Assembly (NCBI GenBank): GCA_012517285.1
Contig: JAAYVG010000002.1
Coordinates: 1 to 47,630, forward strand
DNA length: 47,630 nucleotides
Direction of reading: 5' to 3'
DNA from: Elusimicrobiota bacterium
GTDB lineage: Bacteria; Elusimicrobiota; Elusimicrobia; Elusimicrobiales; UBA9959
Shown in pieces: positions 37,048 to 46,278 of the stretch; position 1 is the first letter of the stretch, and every line of letters begins with the position of its first letter. The translations under genes were made by a program, and so were the position numbers. Below the pieces are notes generated by a model, which was not told the DNA's origin, ran no database searches, and saw only the letters and a list, made by a program, of their open reading frames with translations.

Positions 37048-37838
37048 AAAAACTTATAATTATATCATTGCTGTGTTTTTGCTCATGTTCAAATGTTGAG
37101 GTCATAAGGCCAACCACTGAATTATTTTATTCTAAATATCCAGATTATGTCTATATGGAATCAGCCCATTTTATAATCAATGCCCCATCTGATATCGATT
37201 TAAAATATTATTCATTGCTTGCTGAAAGATTCTATTACAATATTATGATGGATACAAACCTTTTTTCATTTGTTCCTGCACATCCATACAGGATCATAAT
37301 TCATAAGGATAAAAATACATTTTTAACAAGGACTGGTTCTTTTGATTGGAGCGGCGGTTTTATCAAGGATAACATTATAGAAACCTATATATCACCAACC
37401 ATTGATTCCACACTTGCCCATGAGATAACTCACCTCATACTCAATGAGTTTATTGGGGAAAATATTTATTTTTATAGTTGGCTTTCTGAAGGACTTGCTA
37501 CATATGAGGAAAGAAAAGCATCATCAGATGTAGATATTGAGTATGAAAATATTTTTAGAACCAAAGTAATTCCATCGCCTTACAGATTTACAAATCTTAT
37601 ATCATTTATTCCTAAAAAAGAGACATCCAATGATGAGGTAAAAAAATACTATGCAGAATCCTCTGATATCATTAAGTTCATGATAAACAGGGAGGGAAGT
37701 TTTAAATTTTATATATTTCTTGATGGACTCAAGAGAAATCTATCGCTTGATAATGCTCTCAAAAACGCATATCCCACAAGCTTTACTTCTGTTTCAGCAC
37801 TCGAAAGAATATGGCTTAGAGAAAGGGTTGGGATATGA
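37044..37838 (+). CDS. Peptidase-MA-like zinc metallopeptidase lipoprotein
   Basis: 264 residues with a lipoprotein signal (MKKLIIISLLCFCSC, lipidated Cys at ~15). The catalytic core is gluzincin-like: HEITH at 126-130 and a third zinc ligand E149 in WLSEGLATYEE, eighteen residues after the second His. The layout (small N-terminal domain, HExxH, SEGxAxxxE) is that of the peptidase-MA/collagenase-like group. It is likely exported and membrane-tethered. ATGA overlaps with both neighbours, so it is co-translated in the lspA-TPR-GT-C-peptidase-copA run. Substrate unknown. Confidence 0.85.
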   Translation: MKKLIIISLLCFCSCSNVEVIRPTTELFYSKYPDYVYMESAHFIINAPSDIDLKYYSLLAERFYYNIMMDTNLFSFVPAHPYRIIIHKDKNTFLTRTGSFDWSGGFIKDNIIETYISPTIDSTLAHEITHLILNEFIGENIYFYSWLSEGLATYEERKASSDVDIEYENIFRTKVIPSPYRFTNLISFIPKKETSNDEVKKYYAESSDIIKFMINREGSFKFYIFLDGLKRNLSLDNALKNAYPTSFTSVSALERIWLRERVGI

Positions 37839-40009
37839 ATACAAAAAAACTTGTTATATATGTGGAAGATATACACTGTGCGAGCTGTTCACAAATAATC
37901 ACTGACTCTCTCTCAAAAATGGGGGGAGTCAACAAGGTGAATGTTTATCTTGTTTCAAAAATTGTTTCAATTGAATATGATACAGATGCCGTAACTGCAA
38001 ATAGAATAATTGATAGAATAAAATCACTTGGGTATACTCCTTCCATACAAATAGAGGAAGATGTTTTAAATGAAAGTTTTTATGATAAAAAAAATAATGC
38101 TGAAAAAAATACCTTGTTTTTAAAGTTTATACTATCACTGGTATCAGTAATAATTCTATTTTATGCTAAATACTTTTACATCAATGGTCTTGCATCATTT
38201 TTAATAGGGATTTTTATCTGGGCATACTGCGCAGGTCATTATCACAAGGGTTTTTTATACTCAATAAAGAACTTTACATTTGATATGAACAGTCTGGTAA
38301 GTATATCAACGACTGTTTCATTGATATTTAACTCAATTGCATTTTTTTATCCTGATGCTGTTAATCAGATGGAGCCACACTGGCATGAGTTAGCTATGCT
38401 TATAGCGTTCATAAACTTTGGAAGATACCTAGAACTGTTCGTCAGAGAGAAGGCAACAAGTACTGCATCAGCCATGTTAAAAATGTATCCTAAATTTGCA
38501 AATGTTTTAAAGGATGGTGAAATAAAAAGAGTTTCTGTTGAAAATATAAATATTGGTGATATCATTGTAATAAAAAAGGGGGAACAGATCCCGTGTGACT
38601 CTACAGTTATAAATGGTGAGACATATGTTGATGAATCCACGTTTACTGGTGAAAGCAATCCTGTTTTTAAAAAAAAGGGGGATATACTTTATGCTACAAC
38701 AATAAACACACATGGATTTATTGAAGCAAGGGTAGAAAAAACGGCAAAAGACACATTATTTATGCAAATTGTTGGACTTGTAAGGGATTCACAGATAAAA
38801 AAAACAAAGGTTTCAAACCGAGTTGATAGAATAACAAAATATTTTGTTCCAAGCATATTAATTATATCATTATTCTTTGCTGTATTCTGGTACCTACATG
38901 ATGGGCTTAATATGGCACTCCTTGCTTTATCATCAGTTCTCATAGTTGCATGTCCTTGTGCTATGGGACTCAGCGTTCCAATAGCTTTATTTATAGGTTT
39001 TACAAGGGCATCAAAAAGTGGTTTTATAATAAACAATCCTGATACAATCAACGAGATAAAGGACATAAATCTTGTTATATTTGATAAAACAGGAACTCTT
39101 ACAAAAGGTGAGTTAGAGCCGGTGGAAATCAAATCAATTATGGATAAAGATAAATTTTTATACATACTTAAATCAGCCTTTACAAAAAGCTCACATATAC
39201 TTGCTGATAACTTTGTAAGATATTACAAAGATATCAAGCCAGGAGATGCTTCTGATTTTAATGAAATAGCAGGAAAAGGAATTGTATGCAAGATTGATGA
39301 TAAAAAAGCTGTTATAGGAAATATAAACTTTTTAAAAGAAAATGGTATAAATATTGATAATGCTGATGAAGATTATCTTTTAAAATCTGAGTTCAGTTAT
39401 TTTGCATTAGGATTTGATAATAAATTTGAAGGTTATGTTATTATGAAAGACTCACTAAGAGAGAATGCTTCTGAGATAATTAATAGATTTAAACAGTATG
39501 GCATAAAGCCGGTAATAGCAAGTGGAGACAAAAAAAATATCGTTCAAAGCATAGCAAAAGAACTCGGTATAGATGATTATTATTATGAGGTTCTTCCAGA
39601 GGAGAAGCACAGTATAGTTTTAAAGTACAAGATGATGGGATATAAGGTTATGATGATTGGTGATGGCCTAAATGACAGTGCTGCGATATCCAATTCAGAC
39701 ATAGGCATAGCTTTAAAAAAGGGCTCCGACATAACAGCAACTGCAAGCGATATTATACTGATCAAAGAAGACCTTTCACTCATATTTAAAGTTATAAAGC
39801 TTTCAAAGTCTATTGAAAAAATAATAAAAGAGAATCTATTCTGGGCTTTTGGATACAACACTATTTTGATTCCTGTTGCTGGTGGTGTTCTTCTTTTATT
39901 TGGTGGACCAATGATGCCACCATATCTTTCAGCCATGGCTATGAGTCTTAGCAGCATATCAGTTGTTCTAAATTCAATGAGACTTTATAGAATTAAAATA
40001 GATGAATAG
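37835..40009 (+). CDS. copA: Copper-type P1B-ATPase
   Basis: 724 residues: one N-terminal heavy-metal-associated domain (CASC, 15-18), eight membrane helices with the metal site CPC (373-375, VACPCAMGL), the actuator TGES (FTGESN), phosphorylated D417 in DKTGTLTKGE, and hinge GDGLNDSAA. The CPC motif and N-terminal CxxC fit Cu+ export; Ag+ or assembly of cuproenzymes cannot be excluded. The HMA has CASC rather than the commoner CxxC variants such as CAAC. It overlaps the peptidase gene by 4 bases, an unusual partner, and no copper regulator is nearby. Confidence 0.93.
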   Translation: MNTKKLVIYVEDIHCASCSQIITDSLSKMGGVNKVNVYLVSKIVSIEYDTDAVTANRIIDRIKSLGYTPSIQIEEDVLNESFYDKKNNAEKNTLFLKFILSLVSVIILFYAKYFYINGLASFLIGIFIWAYCAGHYHKGFLYSIKNFTFDMNSLVSISTTVSLIFNSIAFFYPDAVNQMEPHWHELAMLIAFINFGRYLELFVREKATSTASAMLKMYPKFANVLKDGEIKRVSVENINIGDIIVIKKGEQIPCDSTVINGETYVDESTFTGESNPVFKKKGDILYATTINTHGFIEARVEKTAKDTLFMQIVGLVRDSQIKKTKVSNRVDRITKYFVPSILIISLFFAVFWYLHDGLNMALLALSSVLIVACPCAMGLSVPIALFIGFTRASKSGFIINNPDTINEIKDINLVIFDKTGTLTKGELEPVEIKSIMDKDKFLYILKSAFTKSSHILADNFVRYYKDIKPGDASDFNEIAGKGIVCKIDDKKAVIGNINFLKENGINIDNADEDYLLKSEFSYFALGFDNKFEGYVIMKDSLRENASEIINRFKQYGIKPVIASGDKKNIVQSIAKELGIDDYYYEVLPEEKHSIVLKYKMMGYKVMMIGDGLNDSAAISNSDIGIALKKGSDITATASDIILIKEDLSLIFKVIKLSKSIEKIIKENLFWAFGYNTILIPVAGGVLLLFGGPMMPPYLSAMAMSLSSISVVLNSMRLYRIKIDE

Positions 40010-40022
40010 ACTTGATGTGTGA

Positions 40023-40166
40023 ATGAATAGAGCAATAGATGATTTGAAGGTATATAGGTGTAATAAGATGGAAGGATATAAAAGTAGATTCATGGCAACT
40101 TGGAACTGCAGAGATATCTCTCTTCCTAAACAATTGGATAACTTCGTTTTATTGGAGGTTATATGA
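40023..40166 (+). CDS. Possible 47-residue small protein before queF
   Basis: The gap between copA and queF contains a complete frame (MNRAIDDLKVYRCNKMEGYK at the start, FVLLEVI at the end) whose TGA overlaps the queF ATG as ATGA. That arrangement is typical of coupled genes and would be odd by chance, but no Shine-Dalgarno is clear, there is no similarity I recognise, and the queF RBS (GGAGG) lies inside it. It could be an expressed leader peptide or a decayed gene end. Confidence 0.3.
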   Translation: MNRAIDDLKVYRCNKMEGYKSRFMATWNCRDISLPKQLDNFVLLEVI

Positions 40167-40561
40167 AAAAAAATAACTATGGTTACAGTAATGAACATGC
40201 TAAATCGTTTAAGGAAATAGAATTACCAGATATAGATGTATGGGAGAATCAATATCCTGGAAATGACTATACAATAAGGATAGTTCATCCTGAGTTTACA
40301 TCAGTATGTCCTAAAACAGGACTTCCTGATTTCGGAACAATAACAATAGAATACATACCTGATAGATATTGTCTTGAACTTAAGTCACTTAAATATTATT
40401 TTCTCAAGTATCGCGACTTAGGAATATTTATGGAAAACTCAGTTAATAAAATACTTCAAGACGTTGTAAAAGCAGCAAAGCCTAAAAAATGCGTAGTAAC
40501 AGGAGACTTCACACCACGTGGAGGGATAAAATCTATTGTTACTGCTGAGTATAAAAAATAA
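40163..40561 (+). CDS. queF: NADPH-dependent preQ0 reductase (QueF)
   Basis: 132-residue unimodular QueF, reducing 7-cyano-7-deazaguanine to preQ1 for tRNA queuosine. The active-site CPKTGLPDFG has nucleophile C49 (which forms the thioimide) and D56. The substrate/NADPH segment CLELKSLKYY and the C-terminal GDFTPRGGI are present. It is the only queuosine gene here. GGAGG precedes ATG 40163. About 90 bases after its end lies MITE copy 2. Confidence 0.95.
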   Translation: MKKNNYGYSNEHAKSFKEIELPDIDVWENQYPGNDYTIRIVHPEFTSVCPKTGLPDFGTITIEYIPDRYCLELKSLKYYFLKYRDLGIFMENSVNKILQDVVKAAKPKKCVVTGDFTPRGGIKSIVTAEYKK

Positions 40562-40649
40562 GAGCTTAAAAGAATAAACAAATGTGAAATTTTAACCATG
40601 ATCAGTTGGTGGGGATTTGTTGTTTTTTATTAACCTTAATCTTAACCTA

Positions 40650-40926
40650 GGGTTCACTGAAAAAGTCTATTTGAACAATAAAACAAGGATTTTCGTTATG
40701 AGGCAAGGAAGAACGAGCGAGCATACTACAAAGTAGTCTGTAAGCAAGTTCTGACGAAGCCGTAGTAGAAAAGCATTGAGTTTATTGCCAAAAGAAAGAT
40801 AAGAAAAGTGCAAGGTTTTTGCAAGATTACCCCAAAAATCGTGCACTTTTAAAGCAATGATACACTATAATCAAGATAACTATTCATTTGGAAAATTATC
40901 TTTCGTTAGAGTTTTTCAGTGAACCC
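40650..40926. mobile_element. MITE copy 2 (277 bp) with 7-bp target-site duplication
   Basis: Ends GGGTTCACTGAAAAAGTCT and the near-complement AGTTTTTCAGTGAACCC are flanked by a perfect 7-bp direct repeat TAACCTA (40643-40649 and 40927-40933). The right ~150 bases match MITE copy 1 closely, including the TTTATTGCCAAAAGAAAGA and GTGCA hairpin core. It carries about 100 extra bases (40669-40776 region) that copy 1 lacks. Its right end lies inside a host gene. No transposase is encoded. Confidence 0.92.
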
Positions 40927-41409
40927 TAACCTATTCAAATCAGTAACCATTATATCGTTTATAAGTTTATTAGCAAAGTTTTCATTGATAAACTCCTCTG
41001 CTTGTTTTTTATCAATATTACTGAAATAAAACCGTCTTGCAAAACTGACTTTGTCAGGGGAGGGAAATCCACAATCAGTTATTATATTTTTAACACTTTC
41101 GCCAACAACATCTGTTATTCCATCTTTAAACCATACATCAACTGAAAAGTCATAACGGGATAATAGATCCAGTTGTTTAGCACCATAAAACTTATTGTTC
41201 AATCTATATACCTCAACAATAGGATCTATGAGTATCTCATCAGCTATTCTTTTAAAATAATTAATATTTTTATTCACTGATATTCTGTATATTTTTGAAA
41301 ATTTTATCTCAGTGTTTTTGGATAAAGCATTTTTTAAAAAGTTAGAAAACTTTTCACTCTCATTGTCAAACTCATCCTTAGTAAATATCTCTACCAAATT
41401 ATTAATCAT
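40906..41409 (-). CDS. Tandem PurS-like protein, C-terminus rewritten by a MITE
   Basis: 167 residues. Segments match the PurS-like N-terminal part of the long (about 990-residue) phosphoribosylformylglycinamidine synthases as I recall them: IADEILIDPIVEVY, RYDFSVDVWFKDGITDVVGES, and EFINENFANKLINDIMV. It therefore contains two PurS-type domains but no PurL catalytic part. The last six residues (GFTEKL) and the stop are MITE sequence. Removing the MITE and one target repeat lets the frame continue 17 codons to a TAA, with unconserved residues, so the pre-insertion protein was also short. It may be a stand-alone PurS, or a fragment of an old purL. Confidence 0.6.
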   Translation of the reverse strand: MINNLVEIFTKDEFDNESEKFSNFLKNALSKNTEIKFSKIYRISVNKNINYFKRIADEILIDPIVEVYRLNNKFYGAKQLDLLSRYDFSVDVWFKDGITDVVGESVKNIITDCGFPSPDKVSFARRFYFSNIDKKQAEEFINENFANKLINDIMVTDLNRLGFTEKL

Positions 41410-41538
41410 TCATTTCTCCTAAAAACTTATTTTATAAAAATATTAAATAAAATAAAAAAATTAACTTTTATACATTGTATAAAAGCATCGGGAGATAAAA
41501 AACTTAATTTTTGAAAAAACTATAATAGATATTCTATA
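41410..41538. other. Short AT-rich gap, no feature
   Basis: 129 bases between the divergent-looking ends of the PurS-like gene and the PLD-like gene (both minus strand). I see no gene or clear hairpin; ATTAACTTTTATAC is the only notable A/T block and might hold the promoter of the PurS-like gene. Confidence 0.3.
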
Positions 41539-42783
41539 TCATTTTCCATCATCAGTTGTATTATCATTTATTTTATCTATTTTATCAAAATCAGCTGATG
41601 ATGCAGGAGCAGTTGCTTTGGAATAAAACCAATCAAACTGTTTCTGATAGGCACTCACAACTGAAGAATCATCAGTGAATACTATATTTTCAAAGGAATT
41701 AACGCTTGCATTGGTTGTAAAATTAAATGATCCCGTTCCAAGAATTTTACCATCAAATATAAAAAACTTATTATGCATTGCACCCTTATCATTTCTTCCA
41801 CCAATCCATCTAAATGGCACACCTGCCTCATAAACATACTTAGCCATATATGATGATTTTGCCATATCATCATCCTCCAAAAATCTGACCTTAACCCCAC
41901 GAGCATTTGCTCTGATTATTGCATCAGCAATAGGCTTGGACGAAAATGTAAATGTGACAGCATCCACCGATACACTAGCTGCATCTATAAGCGAAGCAAT
42001 CCTGTTTTCTGTTTCAGAGCCGGGGGAAAAAAGATAAAGAGGAACCTTAACTCCATTTAAAACAATACTGCCACTTTTATCCTGTGGCGGTGTTCCATAA
42101 TATCCCTCAGGGACCTCTGGAGATGCTCCCTGTTCCATGGTTCTTGCCTTAGACCACATCCACTTAAAATAATCGACATATCCCTTAACATAAACAGGGT
42201 TTCTAAAAACTAATGTATTTTCATAGTTTGAAAACGTTGCACCAAACGTCCAGTTGTATGAACCTGTTGTCACAAGGGTCTTATCATGAATAGTTATCTT
42301 GTTATGATTTACGCCATAACTCCTTGTTCCTCTTAACGTTCTTACCTCTATTCCATCACCCGCACTTATAAGCCTCTTTATCTGAGCATCAGCCTTTGGG
42401 TAAACATGACTTTCATCGATTATTATTCTGATCTTAACACCCCTATCCCTTGCAGCTATAAGGGCATCAGGGATATCCTTCATATTTATGCTGTAGATCA
42501 CACAATCTATTGTGTTAACACTTGCACTTGATGCATTCACAATAAGCTGATTTAAATAAGAAAATGAATAATTTGGTATTTTTGAAAAATCACCAATATC
42601 TTTTTTTTGTCTTTCAATCTTTAGCTCAGGCTTTGAGATAACATCAGAGAAATCAGTCTCAGTGGTAGTAAAAAAATTATCCTTTAAATTACTTTTATCA
42701 AAAGCAGATATATCAGCAGCATACAGATAGCCTGAAAGAAAAACTGCCGATAAAAACATTCCGATTTTCTCAGTTATTTTCAT
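41539..42783 (-). CDS. Exported phospholipase-D-like protein
   Basis: 414 residues. A Sec signal peptide (to about residue 23, GYLYAADIS) exports it. Two HKD motifs are intact: H160-x-K162-x4-D167 (NHNKITIHD) and H337-x-K339-x4-D344 (MHNKFFIFD), followed by GSYNWT and GSFNFT as in the PLD superfamily. The two motifs make one active site that may cleave phosphodiesters in lipid or nucleic acid; the PLD nuclease-like (Nuc/EndA) subgroup fits the size of each half. ATG 42783 with GAGAGG just upstream is preferred to the TTG four codons earlier. No neighbouring gene suggests a substrate. Confidence 0.9.
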   Translation of the reverse strand: MKITEKIGMFLSAVFLSGYLYAADISAFDKSNLKDNFFTTTETDFSDVISKPELKIERQKKDIGDFSKIPNYSFSYLNQLIVNASSASVNTIDCVIYSINMKDIPDALIAARDRGVKIRIIIDESHVYPKADAQIKRLISAGDGIEVRTLRGTRSYGVNHNKITIHDKTLVTTGSYNWTFGATFSNYENTLVFRNPVYVKGYVDYFKWMWSKARTMEQGASPEVPEGYYGTPPQDKSGSIVLNGVKVPLYLFSPGSETENRIASLIDAASVSVDAVTFTFSSKPIADAIIRANARGVKVRFLEDDDMAKSSYMAKYVYEAGVPFRWIGGRNDKGAMHNKFFIFDGKILGTGSFNFTTNASVNSFENIVFTDDSSVVSAYQKQFDWFYSKATAPASSADFDKIDKINDNTTDDGK

Positions 42784-42927
42784 TTTGCCTCTCAAAAAAT
42801 ATTAACATTTCTACATATAACAAATCGCTTATTATATGGTAAATCATAACAATTAAAAAATCAAGAACTTTAAGGAATTTTTTATAGGGACTAAAGTCCT
42901 ATATTATGGATGAATAATCTTATAGAT

Positions 42928-44670
42928 TTAATATGAAGTGGTCAGTCTTCTTTCCTGTATCTCATTCTTTATCTTTGAGATAAAATCATCAGGATTTACA
43001 TCATTAACATTTTTATTTCCTCTGATCTTTAATGAGATAACATTTTTTTCTACTTCTTTTTTTCCTATTATAACTATATATGGTGGCTTTATCGTTGTTG
43101 CAGACTTAATTTTTCCTGATATTGGCTCTGTGGATAAATCTATTTTTGCTCTTATACCTTCTTGAACAAGCCTTTCATAAAACGCCTTTGTATAAGCTTC
43201 TTCATTGGTTGTTATGTCCATAACATAAACCTGAACAGGGCTAAGCCACGAAGGAAAGGCACCAGCATAATGCTCTATCAAAATACCAAAGAATCTTTCA
43301 AGCGAGCCTAAAAGTGCACGGTGTATCATATAAGGCCTGTGAAGCTTGCCATCAGCACCAGAGTATTCCATCTCAAATCTTTCAGGTTCATTAAAATCAA
43401 ACTGTATCGTTGTTGTCTGCCACTCCCTTCCAAGTGCATCCTTAATTTTCAGGTCTATTTTTGGTCCATAGAATGCACCACCACCCTCATCAACCTCATA
43501 CTTAAGATTTTCCTTTTCAACAGCTGCAACGAGACTTTTTTCAGCCTTTCTCCACATATCCTCACTGCCTATTGAATCAGCAGGCTTTGTTGATATATAA
43601 GCCTTTATATCCTTAAAGCCAAAATCATCCCATATCTTAAGACTGAAATTAAGAACCTTTAATACCTCACTTTCCATCTGCTCCTGTGTGCAGAAGAGAT
43701 GGGCATCATCCTGAGTAAAACCTCTGACCCTCGTAAGGCCATGTAAAACGCCAGCCTTTTCAAATCTGTAAACTGTTCCTAACTCCGCCCATCTGAGCGG
43801 CAGATCCCTGTATGATCTTGTCTTTGACTTGTATATCTCAATATGAAATGGACAGTTCATAGGTTTTGCATAATAGTTTATTTCATCTATCTTCATTGGA
43901 GCATACATTGAATCCTTGTAAAATCCGAGATGACCCGACGTCATCCAGAGATTTTCTCTACCTATGTGCGGAGTATTAACGAACTGATAACCATTCTTTA
44001 AATGTCTTTCTCTCCAGAAATTTTCAATTTCATATCTTATCATCGCACCATTTGGATGCCAGAGAACAAGCCCTGGACCAACATTCTCGTTTATGCTGTA
44101 AAGATCAAGCTGTTTTGCCAAAACTCTGTGATCCCTTTTCGCAGCTTCTTGAAGAAATCTTATATAATCATTGAGCTCTTTTTTAGTTTCAAAAGCAAAG
44201 GCATAAATCCTTGTTAACATTGGATTTTTCTCGCTACCTCTCCAGTATGCGCCGGCAATAGATGAAAGCTTAAATCCAACAGATCTTAGTTCTTTAGTAT
44301 TTGATACATGTGGACCTTTGCACAGGTCAACAAATTCACCATTTTTATATATCCAGACAGTATCATCTGTTAAACCATCTATGAGTTCAACCTTAAAATT
44401 TTCTCCCAGATTTGTGAAATACTCCCTTGCCTTGTTTTTATCCCACTCCTCTCTTATAAAATCCTGATTTTCATTTATAATATTTATCATCTCATCTTCA
44501 ATCTTTGGAAGATCATCCTCCTTTATAGGAGTTTTAAAGTCAAAATCATAGTAAAAACCATTATCTATTGCAGGCCCAATAGCAACCTTCACATCCTTAT
44601 AAATCCTCTTTACAGCAAGAGCCATAACATGTGAGAGTGAATGTCTTATCTTTAATATTTTTTCATCCAT
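42928..44670 (-). CDS. thrS: Threonyl-tRNA synthetase, form without TGS domain
   Basis: 580 residues, about 60 shorter than E. coli ThrS because the N-terminal TGS (N1) domain is absent: the protein begins at the editing domain. Editing residues are H10/H14 (HSLSHV) and C117/H121 (CKGPH), so proof-reading should remain. The class II core has the zinc ligand Cys in MNCPFH, YRFEKAGVLHGLTRVRGFTQDDAH, and GSLERFFGILIEH, followed by the anticodon-binding domain. No in-frame TGS remnant is visible upstream of ATG 44670; a weak GA-rich stretch is the only RBS candidate. Confidence 0.95.
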   Translation of the reverse strand: MDEKILKIRHSLSHVMALAVKRIYKDVKVAIGPAIDNGFYYDFDFKTPIKEDDLPKIEDEMINIINENQDFIREEWDKNKAREYFTNLGENFKVELIDGLTDDTVWIYKNGEFVDLCKGPHVSNTKELRSVGFKLSSIAGAYWRGSEKNPMLTRIYAFAFETKKELNDYIRFLQEAAKRDHRVLAKQLDLYSINENVGPGLVLWHPNGAMIRYEIENFWRERHLKNGYQFVNTPHIGRENLWMTSGHLGFYKDSMYAPMKIDEINYYAKPMNCPFHIEIYKSKTRSYRDLPLRWAELGTVYRFEKAGVLHGLTRVRGFTQDDAHLFCTQEQMESEVLKVLNFSLKIWDDFGFKDIKAYISTKPADSIGSEDMWRKAEKSLVAAVEKENLKYEVDEGGGAFYGPKIDLKIKDALGREWQTTTIQFDFNEPERFEMEYSGADGKLHRPYMIHRALLGSLERFFGILIEHYAGAFPSWLSPVQVYVMDITTNEEAYTKAFYERLVQEGIRAKIDLSTEPISGKIKSATTIKPPYIVIIGKKEVEKNVISLKIRGNKNVNDVNPDDFISKIKNEIQERRLTTSY

Positions 44671-44739
44671 AAATTTAAATAAGAAAACAAAAGTAAGATA
44701 TTAAAAAACGGAAATTCTGTACCAACAAAAAAGCGAATA

Positions 44740-44813
44740 TGCCCGGTATAGGACTTGAACCTATGACCTTTCCCATGTCAAGGGAACGCGCTAGCCAACT
44801 GCGCCAACCGGGC
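44740..44813 (-). tRNA. tRNA-Val (GAC)
   Basis: Read on the minus strand: acceptor GCCCGGT/ACCGGGC, D-arm GCGC...GCGC, anticodon stem TTCCC/GGGAA with loop TTGACAT (anticodon GAC, codons GUC/GUU), T-arm with GTTCAAGT, discriminator A. CCA is not encoded. It lies between thrS and the sugar transferase gene. Confidence 0.95.
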
Positions 44814-44853
44814 TCTAAGATGATATTATACAAATTTAGTATAATATTTATCA

Positions 44854-46278
44854 ATGAATAGTACAAAAATTAAAAAAAATCTTGCTATCATCTTACTTTT
44901 AATAACAGATCTGATATCGCTCATTCTTATTTTTGAATTAGCAAAGGCAATAAGGTTATATATACTTCCTGATATAATTTCACTACCACCATTCACTCAT
45001 ACAACGATATCCTATATCTGGATTTTTCCAATATATATAATAATATTTTTTTATGAAAAACTTTATTTCAAAACATTCCCATTCTGGGATGAGATAAAAA
45101 TAATAATAAAATCAGTCATAATATCCTTAATTGTAATACTTTCAATTTTATTTCTTGGCAAGCTTTCACAAACATACTCAAGAACACTTATAATAACTTA
45201 TAATATATTTTTGATTCTTTTATTCCCAATAACAAGAACATTAGTCAGAAAATTGCTTTACAGATCAGATCTTCTTGTTAAAAAGGCACTCATAATAGGC
45301 AGCAATGGGCTTGCAGAGGATATATACTCATCATTAAAAAAAGAAACCAATCTCTGCTATAAGATTGCAGGATTTATTGATGATAGAAGAGATGGTAAAA
45401 GGATAGAGCATTACAAGATTCATAGGGGAATAAAAAAGATATATTCCTACATAAGGCTCGCTCATATAACTGACGTAATAATAGCAAAGGAAAATATTGG
45501 GACAGAGGAATTGTCAAAACTTATAAACCATATACAGCACAGGGTTGAAAATGTTATATATGTTCCTGAGATCTCAGGCATAGCAGCATATGGAACGGAT
45601 ATAAAATACTTTTTTAATCAACAGATGATAGCCTTTGAAATAAAGAATAATCTTTCAAATCCTATAACATATATTTCTAAAAGAATTATTGATTATATAC
45701 TTTCAGTTATAATATTTGCAGTTATAATAATACCCATGATAGCAGTAATGATTCTAATAAAACTTACAAGTCCGGGAGCTGTCATTTACTCCCAAGAAAG
45801 AATAGGTAAAAATGGGAAACCATTTAGATGTCACAAATTTAGAACAATGTTTAATGATGCTGATGAAAGACTTAATGAAATACTTTCAAAAGACCCTGAT
45901 AAAAAAAAGGAATGGGAAACATACTGGAAACTGAAGGATGATCCAAGGATAACTCCAATAGGTAATTTCCTAAGAAAAACATCTCTTGATGAATTACCCC
46001 AAATATTCAATGTATTAAAAGGAGAGATGTCTCTTGTTGGACCAAGACCCGTAGTGCAAAAAGAAATAGATTATTATTATAAAGATGAAGCGGAATATTA
46101 TTTTAAAGTTCCACCGGGAATTACAGGCCTATGGCAGGTAAGCGGACGAAGCAATACCTCTTATGAACAGAGAGTATCGATTGACAGCTGGTATGTAAAA
46201 AACTGGAATCTGTGGCTAGATATAGTAATTCTTCTAAAAACAGTTAGAGCAGTGATAAGACATGAGGGAGCGTGCTAA
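44854..46278 (+). CDS. Polyprenyl-phosphate sugar-phosphate transferase (WbaP/WcaJ-like)
   Basis: 474-residue inner-membrane enzyme that starts a glycan by moving a sugar-1-phosphate to undecaprenyl phosphate. Four N-terminal helices, then a Rossmann-like domain (ALIIGSNGLAEDIYSSLKKE), then another helix (residues ~285-305) and the catalytic domain: SPGAVIYSQERIGKNG, FRCHKFRTM, TSLDELPQIFNVLKGEMSLVG, PGITGLWQVSGRS. This is the ~470-residue CpsE/WcaJ/WbaP arrangement, likely for an O-antigen or capsule repeat. The sugar (glucose or galactose) cannot be told. GT9 follows without a gap. Confidence 0.92.
   Translation: MNSTKIKKNLAIILLLITDLISLILIFELAKAIRLYILPDIISLPPFTHTTISYIWIFPIYIIIFFYEKLYFKTFPFWDEIKIIIKSVIISLIVILSILFLGKLSQTYSRTLIITYNIFLILLFPITRTLVRKLLYRSDLLVKKALIIGSNGLAEDIYSSLKKETNLCYKIAGFIDDRRDGKRIEHYKIHRGIKKIYSYIRLAHITDVIIAKENIGTEELSKLINHIQHRVENVIYVPEISGIAAYGTDIKYFFNQQMIAFEIKNNLSNPITYISKRIIDYILSVIIFAVIIIPMIAVMILIKLTSPGAVIYSQERIGKNGKPFRCHKFRTMFNDADERLNEILSKDPDKKKEWETYWKLKDDPRITPIGNFLRKTSLDELPQIFNVLKGEMSLVGPRPVVQKEIDYYYKDEAEYYFKVPPGITGLWQVSGRSNTSYEQRVSIDSWYVKNWNLWLDIVILLKTVRAVIRHEGAC

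Noticed and set aside
40010-40162. PreQ1 riboswitch before queF
   Set aside because: I find neither the C-rich ACCC loop partner nor the A-rich tail of preQ1-I.
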